Notes under the pieces: model-generated
What the model was told of the DNA's origin: nothing
The model's input: the letters and a program-made list of their open reading frames with translations, nothing else
Database searches by the model: none
In this document: piece after piece, positions 7,609-15,753 of the stretch
Numbering within the stretch: the stretch's first letter is position 1
Layout: each line of letters begins with the position of its first letter
Translations under genes and position numbers: made by a program
Origin: CAZTJA01 sp964613745
Lineage (GTDB): Bacteria; Desulfobacterota; Desulfomonilia; Desulfomonilales; Desulfomonilaceae
Direction of reading: 5' to 3'
DNA: 34,388 bases
Assembly: GCA_964613745.1 (NCBI GenBank)
Contig: CAZTJA010000022.1
Coordinates: 1 to 34,388, forward strand

Positions 7609-9792
7609 TTGAACATCCTTGCCGGATTCGTTCTCTTCCTAAGCGCTTGCCTTCTTTTTTGGATTCAGCCGTTGTTGGGCAAACTTCTGTTACCGATGCT
7701 CGGCGGCACTCCTGCCGTATGGAATACCTGTCTCTTATTCTTTCAAGCCGCATTGTTAACTGGTTACTTCTATGCCCATTTGCAATCGAAGTTTCTAAAA
7801 CCGAGACATCAGATTTACTTACATTTCACTCTACTCTTTTTATCGCTTTGGTTTATACCGGTAAATGTACCCGCTGAGTGGGTTCCACCTCTCGAGGGAT
7901 CTGCTCCCATATTTTGGTTACTTTCAACTTTGATCACGGTAGTCGGTCTCCCTTTCATCCTTCTTTCCGCTACGGCTCCCTTAGTCCAGAAGTGGTATTC
8001 AATCAGTAATCAGAGGGATTCCGAGGATCCTTATTTTCTGTACTCGGCTGGAAACGCCGGTTCCATTATCGCGATACTTGCATACCCTCTTGCTTTGGAA
8101 CCGCACCTCCGACTTTCCGTTCAATCTGTTGTCTGGTCTTTTGGATTTGTTTTTTTCATCATTGCATTGGGCCTTGTCGCATTCAAATGCAAACCCGATC
8201 CATTCTACTCGAGGGACATGCCGATTGAAGGCGACGGCATTCTGAATTCTCCTTCGACACTGTCCAAATTGCACTGGATTGCTCTTGCAGCGGCACCATC
8301 CGCTTTATTACAATCAACCACAACTTATATAACCACGGATATAGCGGCAGTTCCCCTGTTTTGGATTGTGCCCTTATCGGTTTACCTGCTTTCATTCATT
8401 TTAGTTTTCTCAAGAAGGCAAATCATTCCCCATAGATATGTCATACGTTGGACGCCTTTGATTCTGCTTTCGGTTGTAATTGCAACCTTCTTTACTCACA
8501 ACAAAAGTCTCTTAGTCCTTTTTCCTCTTATAATATTAGGCCTGTTTACCGCTTCGATGATGTGCCATGGTGAACTGTACCGTTTACGTCCTAAACCGAA
8601 GTTCCTTACTGCCTTCTATCTGTATCTTGCGTTGGGTGGATTTATGGGAAGTTTTTTCGGGGCCATTGTAGCACCATTAATGTTTTTGGATATTCTGGAA
8701 TTCCCCGTTTCATTGGCTCTCATAGGTTTGCTTCATCCTAGTATTTCATCTGAAAGGGTCTCTCACAATCTAGCCTTGGCGGTCTGCGTTGGAATAATAG
8801 TGCTTGGGTCGGTTCCTCTTGCGGAATACTGGATGGGGTCGCTGAACGATCAACACCGCATAATGGCGGGTCTCGCTCTAGGCACATTGCTGCTTTCCCT
8901 GCAAAGTAAACCCTTTTGCTTTCAACTTGGTCTCGGGGCACTCATCATTGCGGGGATCTTGTCGGCTCCGAAATACACGAATGTGCTGTATTCCGATCGG
9001 ACTTTTTTCGGCTCGGTCAAAGTCGTTGCGGATCCGGGAATGCAGTGGAATCAACTGGTGCACGGGACCACTCTTCACGGAGCACAGTTTACTGATGATA
9101 TACGTAAAGAGCCTGTTTCATATTACTGGCACGGCGGTCCGGTGAAAGACGTTTTTGACCTTTTCGCGAATCGGCAAGCAATGAGGGTTGCAGTATTAGG
9201 CTTGGGTTCGGGTACCCTGGCAGCTTACGGAAAAAATAATGATTATTGGGACTTCTTTGAAATAGATCCAAGCATTATCAAAATCGCACGTGATCGGAAA
9301 TATTTTACGTACATTGCCGATTCGGCCGGAGAAATCAACATTATTCCCGGTGACGCGCGGCTCTCATTACGCAACAAAAACCCAGGAGAATACGATTTAA
9401 TTGTTGTCGACGTTTTCAGCTCAGATTCGATTCCCGTTCACCTCATTACGAAGGAAGCTTTCCAGCTCTATCTCTCGAAACTGAGTCCCGACGGTTTCAT
9501 ATTGGTTCACCTTTCGAACCGCTATCTCGAATTAGAACACGTTCTCGCTTCAATCGTCTCTCACATCGGTCTTGCCGGTTACATTCGCGTGAACAAAGTA
9601 ACTTCGGCTGAATCCATTACCCACGGGGCATCAAATTCTATCTGGGCAATCATCGGGAGAAATGAAACTGAAATTAAGAATCTCGCAACTCGAGATTGGC
9701 GAAAATTGATCAGTTCTCGAAGGAAAACCATCTGGACAGACGATTATTCCAATTTACTCGAATGCATAAAGCTGAACAAAGAAGTCCAATGA
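7609..9792 (+). CDS. membrane-fused spermidine synthase-like protein
   Basis: A 727-residue two-part protein. The N-terminal ~470 residues hold many hydrophobic helices with the family opening (an LFxIQPLLGKLLLP-type stretch, then GGTPAVWNT). The C-terminal part is a Rossmann methyltransferase-like domain of the spermidine synthase family: VLGLGSGTLAAYG near residue 528, FFEIDP near 548, then a VDVFSSDSIPVHL block near 599. This is the 'fused MFS/spermidine synthase' architecture. The true substrate of these membrane forms is not established, so polyamine synthesis is only suggested by homology. The start TTG 7609 has no clear ribosome site. A hairpin lies just upstream. Confidence 0.85.
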   Translation: MNILAGFVLFLSACLLFWIQPLLGKLLLPMLGGTPAVWNTCLLFFQAALLTGYFYAHLQSKFLKPRHQIYLHFTLLFLSLWFIPVNVPAEWVPPLEGSAPIFWLLSTLITVVGLPFILLSATAPLVQKWYSISNQRDSEDPYFLYSAGNAGSIIAILAYPLALEPHLRLSVQSVVWSFGFVFFIIALGLVAFKCKPDPFYSRDMPIEGDGILNSPSTLSKLHWIALAAAPSALLQSTTTYITTDIAAVPLFWIVPLSVYLLSFILVFSRRQIIPHRYVIRWTPLILLSVVIATFFTHNKSLLVLFPLIILGLFTASMMCHGELYRLRPKPKFLTAFYLYLALGGFMGSFFGAIVAPLMFLDILEFPVSLALIGLLHPSISSERVSHNLALAVCVGIIVLGSVPLAEYWMGSLNDQHRIMAGLALGTLLLSLQSKPFCFQLGLGALIIAGILSAPKYTNVLYSDRTFFGSVKVVADPGMQWNQLVHGTTLHGAQFTDDIRKEPVSYYWHGGPVKDVFDLFANRQAMRVAVLGLGSGTLAAYGKNNDYWDFFEIDPSIIKIARDRKYFTYIADSAGEINIIPGDARLSLRNKNPGEYDLIVVDVFSSDSIPVHLITKEAFQLYLSKLSPDGFILVHLSNRYLELEHVLASIVSHIGLAGYIRVNKVTSAESITHGASNSIWAIIGRNETEIKNLATRDWRKLISSRRKTIWTDDYSNLLECIKLNKEVQ

Positions 9793-9958
9793 AATAATTA
9801 CAGCAATAGCGAAGCCTCCCGAGGCATATTGTTACGGTTAGGACGGAGTGCTACAATCAAAGTTCGCCCTTGATGTGAATTGGCAGGAATTGCGCCAATC
9901 AGGCTTCCACAAGGCAATTATTACTAAAATCGGCTAATTGGGAATTCGAGGAGGGGGC

Positions 9959-10051
9959 ATGTGTAGGATAGAAAAGTTATCGAATTCACGTCCCAACCAA
10001 GGTGCAGGTTTGACTGCTAAACGGAACATGTCATGCCAAAACAGGTTATAG
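9959..10051 (+). CDS. 30-residue upstream ORF overlapping the next gene (leader peptide candidate)
   Basis: ATG 9959 follows a strong GAGGAGGGGG ribosome site directly. The frame runs 30 codons to TAG at 10049-10051 and overlaps the ATG of the zinc-ribbon gene (10033) by 19 nt in another frame. The main gene has almost no ribosome site of its own. That arrangement suggests translational coupling. The peptide is basic, with two Cys, and I recognise nothing in it. The signal could also be fortuitous. Confidence 0.45.
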   Translation: MCRIEKLSNSRPNQGAGLTAKRNMSCQNRL

Positions 10052-10758
10052 ATGCAAAAGAAGCCCTTGAATTGATTAGAGCAGGTGTCTCTGACGCTCG
10101 GTTGATGGCGAAATACAATTTGTCCACCAAGGGCCTAAGGAGCCTATTCACAAAGCTTGTCAAAGTGGGAGCGATTGAACAATCCGAATTGGACAACCGT
10201 TTTGAACTACTTGACGCCACAATGACTTTTTTTGGCGAATCCGCCGCTATGGATTCGTCAACTATGAAAAACCAGCCCGGCAGGATGAGCATGGTCACGG
10301 ATGAATTTGTTGAAGATATTCTTCGGGGAACCAGCGATACAGCAATGATGCAGAAGTACGGATTATCCGCAGTAGCCTTAGAAACCATATACGATAAGCT
10401 TGTATCGGAAGGAATTCTTTCAACATCAGCTTTGGATGAGCGGGAGGAATCGGAACAAACCGTCGATTTGTTGGATATTATCAGAAAACTTGGAATGGAC
10501 AATACTCATCGGCAATCAGGGCAAGATCCTATTCCGAGCAACTGCGTTGCTTGCGGGGCTCCACAGACTATGGAATTGGATGAATGTCCCGATTGCGGCA
10601 CCAATATAGCCCGTTACAAGGCAAGGAAAGAGTTCGAGGAACGCTCTGCCTCATGGACTTGGAAATGTCCTGCCTGTGGCCGTCCACAAAATCAGGCATA
10701 CGAAGAATGCCCGATTTGCGGAGTCATTGTTTCGAAATACAAAAAGCGCAGCAGTTGA
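10033..10758 (+). CDS. protein with two helical repeats and two zinc ribbons
   Basis: A 241-residue soluble protein that I do not recognise as a named family. It is built from internal duplications. Two similar helical segments (about residues 8-50 and 93-130) share the pattern RAGVSD..LMAKYNLS / RGTSDTAMMQKYGLS and a following L..LV..G.L helix, and look like helix-turn-helix or similar small helical modules. Two zinc ribbons follow, each CxxC-x10-CxxCG with a trailing (R/K)YK. Likely cytosolic, possibly nucleic-acid or protein binding. It lies downstream of a 30-codon ORF that overlaps its start and upstream of a YheT hydrolase gene (52-nt gap). Confidence 0.8.
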   Translation: MPKQVIDAKEALELIRAGVSDARLMAKYNLSTKGLRSLFTKLVKVGAIEQSELDNRFELLDATMTFFGESAAMDSSTMKNQPGRMSMVTDEFVEDILRGTSDTAMMQKYGLSAVALETIYDKLVSEGILSTSALDEREESEQTVDLLDIIRKLGMDNTHRQSGQDPIPSNCVACGAPQTMELDECPDCGTNIARYKARKEFEERSASWTWKCPACGRPQNQAYEECPICGVIVSKYKKRSS

Positions 10759-10810
10759 GTTATTCTCTGCTCAATGATGTTCCGTTGGAATTATTAGTGG
10801 AGTAGGAGCA

Positions 10811-11767
10811 GTGCCTTTAATCAATTCTTCTTACGTGCCGCCCAGGTTTTTCTCCAATCCTCACCTTCAGACAGTTTATCCATCAATTTTTCGATCCGTG
10901 AAAGGAATAGAATACAGAAGGAGGCGAATAACTACGCCTGATTGTGACTTCATTGATTTGGACGAATCAATGATCGGATCCGACCGGACTGCAATAATTG
11001 TCCACGGATTGGAAGGCAATTCCACAAGGTCTTACATGCTGGGTATGGCCAAAGCGGTGAACTTAGGCGGCTGGAATGCCGTATCCGTCAATTTGCGAGG
11101 ATGCAGCGGAGAACCGAATAAAAAGGCTCGCATGTATCACAGTGGCGACATCGATGATTTGATAACCATTTGTAGGGCCGTCAACTGGGAGCCGGAAAAA
11201 CTTGCGATCATAGGTTTCAGTTTGGGCGGAAATTTGATTCTGAAGATGCTGGGAGAGTTGAACTCTGAAGCGCTGAACCTGGCATCCAAAGCAGTAGTAT
11301 TTTCGGTCCCATGTGATCTTTTGTCTTGTTCCGAAAAGATTTCGGGACCCGGAAACAGGCTTTACCTTAAACGCTTCTTGCGTTTGTTACGTAAAAAGAT
11401 TCAACAAAAGATGGTGTCGCTGCCTGGAACCCTGGATGATAAAGATTACGATGCTCTAAAAACTTTGGAGGATTTTGACAATCGCTACACGGCACCATTA
11501 CACGGATTCGCTGATGCCCGTGATTATTATCAAAAGAGTTCTTCAGCGAGGAAGTTGAACGAGATTAGACTACCGACACTGCTGGTCAATTCTTTAGATG
11601 ATCCTTTCTTAGCCAAAGAGTGTTACCCGTTCGCCACCGCTGAAAACAGCACATTTTTCCACCTCGAAACCCCTAAAAACGGTGGACACGTGGGCTTTGT
11701 TTCTTTTAACAATGGAGGAACTTACTATTCCGAACGACGAGCAATTGAGTTTTTGAACAGCTTTTAG
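10811..11767 (+). CDS. YheT-family alpha/beta hydrolase
   Basis: A 318-residue member of the COG0429/YheT group of serine hydrolases. Visible elements: oxyanion-side HGLEGNS at residues 65-71, the NLRGCSG block near 94-100, nucleophile Ser137 in GFSLGGN, acid Asp263 or Asp264 in SLDDP, and His293 in GGHVGF. Length is normal. The start is GTG 10811 with GGAG 8 nt upstream. Substrate unknown; family members are predicted esterases. A strong intrinsic terminator follows its stop codon directly. Confidence 0.88.
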   Translation: MPLINSSYVPPRFFSNPHLQTVYPSIFRSVKGIEYRRRRITTPDCDFIDLDESMIGSDRTAIIVHGLEGNSTRSYMLGMAKAVNLGGWNAVSVNLRGCSGEPNKKARMYHSGDIDDLITICRAVNWEPEKLAIIGFSLGGNLILKMLGELNSEALNLASKAVVFSVPCDLLSCSEKISGPGNRLYLKRFLRLLRKKIQQKMVSLPGTLDDKDYDALKTLEDFDNRYTAPLHGFADARDYYQKSSSARKLNEIRLPTLLVNSLDDPFLAKECYPFATAENSTFFHLETPKNGGHVGFVSFNNGGTYYSERRAIEFLNSF

Positions 11768-11806
11768 GACCTTGTCAACGCAATCGTCTCCAAGGTCCTA
11801 ATTTTT
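11766..11806 (+). terminator. intrinsic terminator after the YheT gene
   Basis: Stem AGGACCTTG / CAAGGTCCT (9 bp, 16-nt loop) overlaps the TAG stop and is followed by AATTTTT. It separates this gene from the converging enolase gene. Confidence 0.75.
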
Positions 11807-11818
11807 GGATGTGATGGT

Positions 11819-13090
11819 TTAGAGTTCAGGAACGCCGTAAATGGCATTCGGGCCTAATTCTTCCTCAATTCTCAGCAGTTGATTATATTTGGCCACTCTA
11901 TCTGTTCTACACAAGGAGCCGGTTTTGATCTGACCGGTCCCAAGACCTACCACTAAATCTGAAATTGTAGTGTCCTCGGTTTCACCGCTCCTGTGGGAAA
12001 CTATAGACGTGTAACAAACGCTATTTGCAAGATTGACGGCGGCAATCGTTTCAGAGAGGGTTCCGATCTGGTTTAGTTTTATCAAAATAGAGTTTGCGAT
12101 TCCCTCATCAATGCCGCGCCTTAGCAGGTCAATGTTGGTCACAAAAAGGTCGTCACCAACTATTTGGATATCCGATGCGAGTTTTTCCGTTAAGAGTTTC
12201 CATCCATCCCAGTCATTCTCGTCCATGCCGTCTTCTATGGATACTATGGGATAGCGGGTGACGAGGTCGGCATAAAATTCAACCATCTCAGCAGCATTCT
12301 TCTTAGTTCCTTCTCCGGCAAGATCATACAATCCATCTTTGAAAAAAGAGCTCGCGGCTGCATCTAAAGCCAAACATATGTCTTCGTCGGGATGGTATCC
12401 GGCTCGTTCTATCGCTTCCATGATGACTTGTAAGGCTTCTTCGTTCGATTTGAGATTAGGAGCGAATCCGCCTTCATCACCTACTGCGGTGTTCAGTTTT
12501 CTGTCTTTGAGCACTTTCTTGAGCGTGTGAAAAACTTCAGCCCCCATCCTCAATCCTTCGCGGAATGATTCCGCACCAAGGGGCATAATCATAAATTCCT
12601 GAATGTCCACATTATTATCGGCGTGTGCTCCGCCGTTCAAAATATTCATCATGGGAACCGGCAAGCGTTTTGCTCCTACTCCACCTATGTAACGGTACAG
12701 AGGTATCCCCAATTCGTACGCGCAAGCCTTTGCCGCCGCCAAACTAACTCCGAGAATTGCATTTGCGCCTAATTTGCTCTTATTTTCAGTTCCATCCAGT
12801 TCGATCAGTCTGTTATCAAGATTTTCCTGATCAAACGCATCTATTCCGAGTATTGCCGGGCGAATTTCATTCAGAACGTTTTCTACTGCATTGAGAACGC
12901 CCTTCCCCATATACCTCTCCGGATCGCCATCCCGAAGTTCTACCGCTTCATTTTCTCCCGTAGAAGCACCGGACGGGACTGCGGCTCGCCCGATAGCGTT
13001 GGTTTCAAGTATTACATCCACCTCGATGGTCGGATTTCCCCTCGAATCGAGAATTTCTCGAGCAGCCACATCAGCAATATCAAACCTCAT
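11819..13090 (-). CDS. eno: enolase (phosphopyruvate hydratase)
   Basis: Converts 2-phosphoglycerate to phosphoenolpyruvate in glycolysis/gluconeogenesis in the cytosol. The protein is 423 residues, close to the usual ~430. Signature blocks are present: SGASTGENEAVELRDGD near the N-terminus (catalytic loop), the metal-ligand region including VSIEDGMDENDW, GDDLFVTN, KLNQIGTLSET and the SHRSGETEDT signature. The start is ATG 13090 with GGAGG 7 nt upstream; further in-frame codons upstream exist but lack that spacing. It stands alone, converging on the YheT gene and divergent from galE. Confidence 0.97.
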   Translation of the reverse strand: MRFDIADVAAREILDSRGNPTIEVDVILETNAIGRAAVPSGASTGENEAVELRDGDPERYMGKGVLNAVENVLNEIRPAILGIDAFDQENLDNRLIELDGTENKSKLGANAILGVSLAAAKACAYELGIPLYRYIGGVGAKRLPVPMMNILNGGAHADNNVDIQEFMIMPLGAESFREGLRMGAEVFHTLKKVLKDRKLNTAVGDEGGFAPNLKSNEEALQVIMEAIERAGYHPDEDICLALDAAASSFFKDGLYDLAGEGTKKNAAEMVEFYADLVTRYPIVSIEDGMDENDWDGWKLLTEKLASDIQIVGDDLFVTNIDLLRRGIDEGIANSILIKLNQIGTLSETIAAVNLANSVCYTSIVSHRSGETEDTTISDLVVGLGTGQIKTGSLCRTDRVAKYNQLLRIEEELGPNAIYGVPEL

Positions 13091-13187
13091 GATCATACCT
13101 CCTTGCCAATTCGTTCCGGTACTCTCGTACTGCAATCGCATAATTCATCTCAATCCTAAACCGATACAGGAAAATAGAAAAGTAGTT

Positions 13188-13202
13188 TGTTGTTGAACAA
13201 CA
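13188..13202. promoter_or_regulatory. perfect 7-bp dyad in the eno-galE divergent region
   Basis: TGTTGTT-G-AACAACA, a perfect inverted repeat with a 1-nt centre, about 100 nt upstream of eno and 175 nt upstream of galE. On the minus strand a TTGTTC inside it is followed after 17 nt by CTATTT, a weak promoter-like pair. The shape suits a repressor operator. The rest of this 286-nt gap shows nothing clear. Confidence 0.35.
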
Positions 13203-13376
13203 TTCGCGCAGCTACTTGCTACATGCATGCTAACCTCGCTTGATATCTTTCTGCCTCAAATTCCGGGATTAAATGATTCAAACAATTGATTGATATTCGT
13301 AAGCCTCAGTGACACAGTCGCGAATTGATGTTAAGAAACTATTATCCTGATACGAATTTGTTCGGAGCGGACAATA

Positions 13377-14369
13377 ATGGACAACACAAAGCTGCTGGTA
13401 ATCGGCGGTGCAGGCTACGTCGGGTCTCATTTCATCTGTTTTGCACAGGATATGGGCTATGATGTTACCGTTCTCGATAACTTGTCTACCGGACATCTTG
13501 AATCTATGAAGGAGTCGTCCTTCATCAAAGGGGACCTTACAAGCTTCGACTGTATCTACGATGTCCTATCCGCAAATCAGTTCGGCGGTATCTTTCATTT
13601 TGCAGCGAGTTGTTTAGTGGGAGAATCCGTCTCGAATCCGGCGCTGTATTACAGAAATAACGTAATGGCCGGATTTAATATGCTTGAAGCAATGCGGCTG
13701 ACGGGTCATTCTAAAGTGGTGTTTTCGTCAACATGTGCCGTTTATGGAACCCCTGTGACGCTCCCGTTAAGAGAAGAACATCCCAAAAATCCGATCAGCC
13801 CCTATGGACGTTCAAAACTTGCTATAGAGTGGATGCTTGAAGATTACAGCACCGCATACAGTATCAGCTTTGCCGCTCTGCGTTATTTCAATGCGGCGGG
13901 ATGCGAGCCTCAAAGGGGTTTGGGTGAAGATCATGAGCCGGAAACCCACTTGATTCCTAATGTTGTGCGGTATGGTTTGGGCCTGAATCCCGAACTAGTA
14001 ATATTTGGGAACGATTATCCTACTCCGGACGGCACCTGCATCCGCGACTACATTCATGTCATGGATCTTGCCGACGCCCATATAAAAGCTCTGAACAAGC
14101 TGGATAACGAATCAGCAATTCGACTGAACCTCGGGACCGGAAAAGGTATTTCCAATCTGGAAATTATCCAAGCTGTTGAAGAAAGATTAAATGAGAAGAT
14201 CAAGTATAAAGTTGGTCCACGAAGACCAGGGGACCCGCCGGAACTCGTAGCCGATGCATCAGCTGCAGCCAAGATGCTGGAATGGACCCCCAAAAGATCC
14301 GGTATCAGCTCAATAGTGGGAGAGGTTCTCGACTGGTACAACATGTGTCCAAACGGCTATGGAAAGTAG
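13377..14369 (+). CDS. galE: UDP-glucose 4-epimerase
   Basis: An extended short-chain dehydrogenase that interconverts UDP-glucose and UDP-galactose with bound NAD. The 330-residue protein has the nucleotide-binding GGAGYVGSH at residues 10-18, catalytic Ser/Thr in FSSTCAVYG near 118, and Tyr143-x3-Lys147 in SPYGRSK. The ARYFNAAG-like LRYFNAAG block and GTGKGISNLE block typical of GalE are present. GGAGCGG upstream serves ATG 13377. It lies 65 nt before a second epimerase gene; together they suggest sugar-nucleotide supply for surface polysaccharide. Confidence 0.93.
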   Translation: MDNTKLLVIGGAGYVGSHFICFAQDMGYDVTVLDNLSTGHLESMKESSFIKGDLTSFDCIYDVLSANQFGGIFHFAASCLVGESVSNPALYYRNNVMAGFNMLEAMRLTGHSKVVFSSTCAVYGTPVTLPLREEHPKNPISPYGRSKLAIEWMLEDYSTAYSISFAALRYFNAAGCEPQRGLGEDHEPETHLIPNVVRYGLGLNPELVIFGNDYPTPDGTCIRDYIHVMDLADAHIKALNKLDNESAIRLNLGTGKGISNLEIIQAVEERLNEKIKYKVGPRRPGDPPELVADASAAAKMLEWTPKRSGISSIVGEVLDWYNMCPNGYGK

Positions 14370-14434
14370 GAGTTTCGTCAGGCGGCTATGAATTATAGAT
14401 AGATAAAGCTTCGTTATAAAATTAGAGGTTATGC

Positions 14435-15439
14435 ATGTACACTGTTCTGGTGACCGGTAGTGCCGGGTTCATTGGCTTTCATGTTTCAAAAGCACTCCTC
14501 GAATCGGGAAATCAGGTAATCGGCTGGGATAATCTCAATACGTATTATTCTCCGGTTCTCAAGAAGGCGAGACACGCAATCCTGTCAAACTTTCCGAAGT
14601 TCGTTCCTGTCGAAAAGGACCTCTCCGATCGTGCAGCGATACGAGAATACTTTGAGCAGTACCGGCCTGAAAAGATTTGCCATTTAGCCGCGCAAGCGGG
14701 AGTGAGGTATTCTCTCAAAAATCCGTATGCGTATCAGGATTCCAATCTGGGAGGTTTTGTCAATTTAATAGAACAGTCTCGATTATTGCCTGTTGAGAGA
14801 TTTGTGTATGCTTCAAGTTCGAGCGTTTACGGCGGAAATACTAAGATGCCGTATTCCGAAGACGATCCGGTGAATAAACCGATAAGCTTGTATGCTGCAA
14901 CCAAAAGAGCAAATGAACTCATCGCATACACGTACCATCATCTTTGGGACCTGCAAACAATTGCGCTGCGTTTCTTCACGGTATATGGGCCATGGGGGAG
15001 GCCGGACATGGCTTATTGGACCTTTTTCGAATCCATTCTAAACGATCAACCAATAAAAGTATTCAACTACGGAAAGAACAAGCGTGACTTTACCTATATA
15101 GACGAAATAGTCCGAGGAGTAATCGCTGCTCTCGAAGTAAGAGACCTGGACGGCTATGAAATAATTAATCTTGGGAATAATCAACCAATAGAATTAATGG
15201 AGTTCATACACATTCTGGAAGACTTGGCCAAGAAGAAGGCTGTCATGGAGATGGTACCTCCGCAACCCGGAGATGTGGTCTCGACTTTCGCAGATATTTC
15301 TCGTGCACAATCCAAATTGAATTTTTCGCCGAAAACCGATTTTCGCCGGGGCCTGGCGAGTTTCGTTAATTGGTATCTTGAGAATCCGGACCTTGTGAAT
15401 GCGGTTCGTGATTTTAGAATGCATGCATCGAATAGGTGA
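14435..15439 (+). CDS. NAD-dependent epimerase, UDP-glucuronate 4-epimerase (CapI-like)
   Basis: An extended SDR of 334 residues: NAD-binding GSAGFIGFH at 8-16, catalytic SSSSVYG near 127-133 and Tyr153-x3-Lys157 in YAATK. The N-terminal NTYY block, the RFFTVYGPWGRPDMA stretch and the RDFTYIDEIV stretch are characteristic of UDP-glucuronate/UDP-galacturonate epimerases. It likely makes UDP-galacturonate for capsule or lipopolysaccharide. It shares a transcript direction with galE and ends at a very strong bidirectional terminator. Other 4-epimerase or dehydratase specificities of this fold cannot be excluded. Confidence 0.85.
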   Translation: MYTVLVTGSAGFIGFHVSKALLESGNQVIGWDNLNTYYSPVLKKARHAILSNFPKFVPVEKDLSDRAAIREYFEQYRPEKICHLAAQAGVRYSLKNPYAYQDSNLGGFVNLIEQSRLLPVERFVYASSSSVYGGNTKMPYSEDDPVNKPISLYAATKRANELIAYTYHHLWDLQTIALRFFTVYGPWGRPDMAYWTFFESILNDQPIKVFNYGKNKRDFTYIDEIVRGVIAALEVRDLDGYEIINLGNNQPIELMEFIHILEDLAKKKAVMEMVPPQPGDVVSTFADISRAQSKLNFSPKTDFRRGLASFVNWYLENPDLVNAVRDFRMHASNR

Positions 15440-15480
15440 GCCGGCTGAGGGGACAGCAGGATTGAAGAGGTTTTGAAGTT

Positions 15481-15514
15481 AAAAGAGGACTTGGAACGCC
15501 AAGTCCTCTTTTTT
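15481..15514. terminator. bidirectional intrinsic terminator
   Basis: A perfect 14-bp stem (AAAAGAGGACTTGG / CCAAGTCCTCTTTT) with loop AACG; a U-run is available on both strands. It ends the epimerase transcript on plus and the tRNA-Leu transcript on minus. Confidence 0.9.
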
Positions 15515-15519
15515 AAATG

Positions 15520-15606
15520 TGGTGCCGAAGAGGAGACTCGAACTCCTACAGGCGTACGCCCACCAGACCCTGAACCTGGCGCGTCTACCAGTTCCGCCAC
15601 TTCGGC
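15520..15606 (-). tRNA. tRNA-Leu (anticodon CAG)
   Basis: An 87-nt class II tRNA with encoded CCA. Acceptor stem GCCGAAG / CTTCGGC, anticodon CAG in the GGTTCAGGG loop context, a long variable arm, and GGTTCGA-type T loop (GTTCGAGTC). On the minus strand TTGACA and TATAAC upstream are 20 nt apart, a suboptimal promoter pair. Confidence 0.97.
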
Positions 15607-15753
15607 ATAATCCAGTTATACTTTCAAATTGTAGCCGCTATGTCAAGACTCAAGATTTTGTGTTTGACTAGGTCCGAATCCCGCGGTGCCACGTACCATC
15701 CCTAAACATCACAGCTTACCGGCAGTCTTGATGGTGAAATTCGTTTCATGCTT

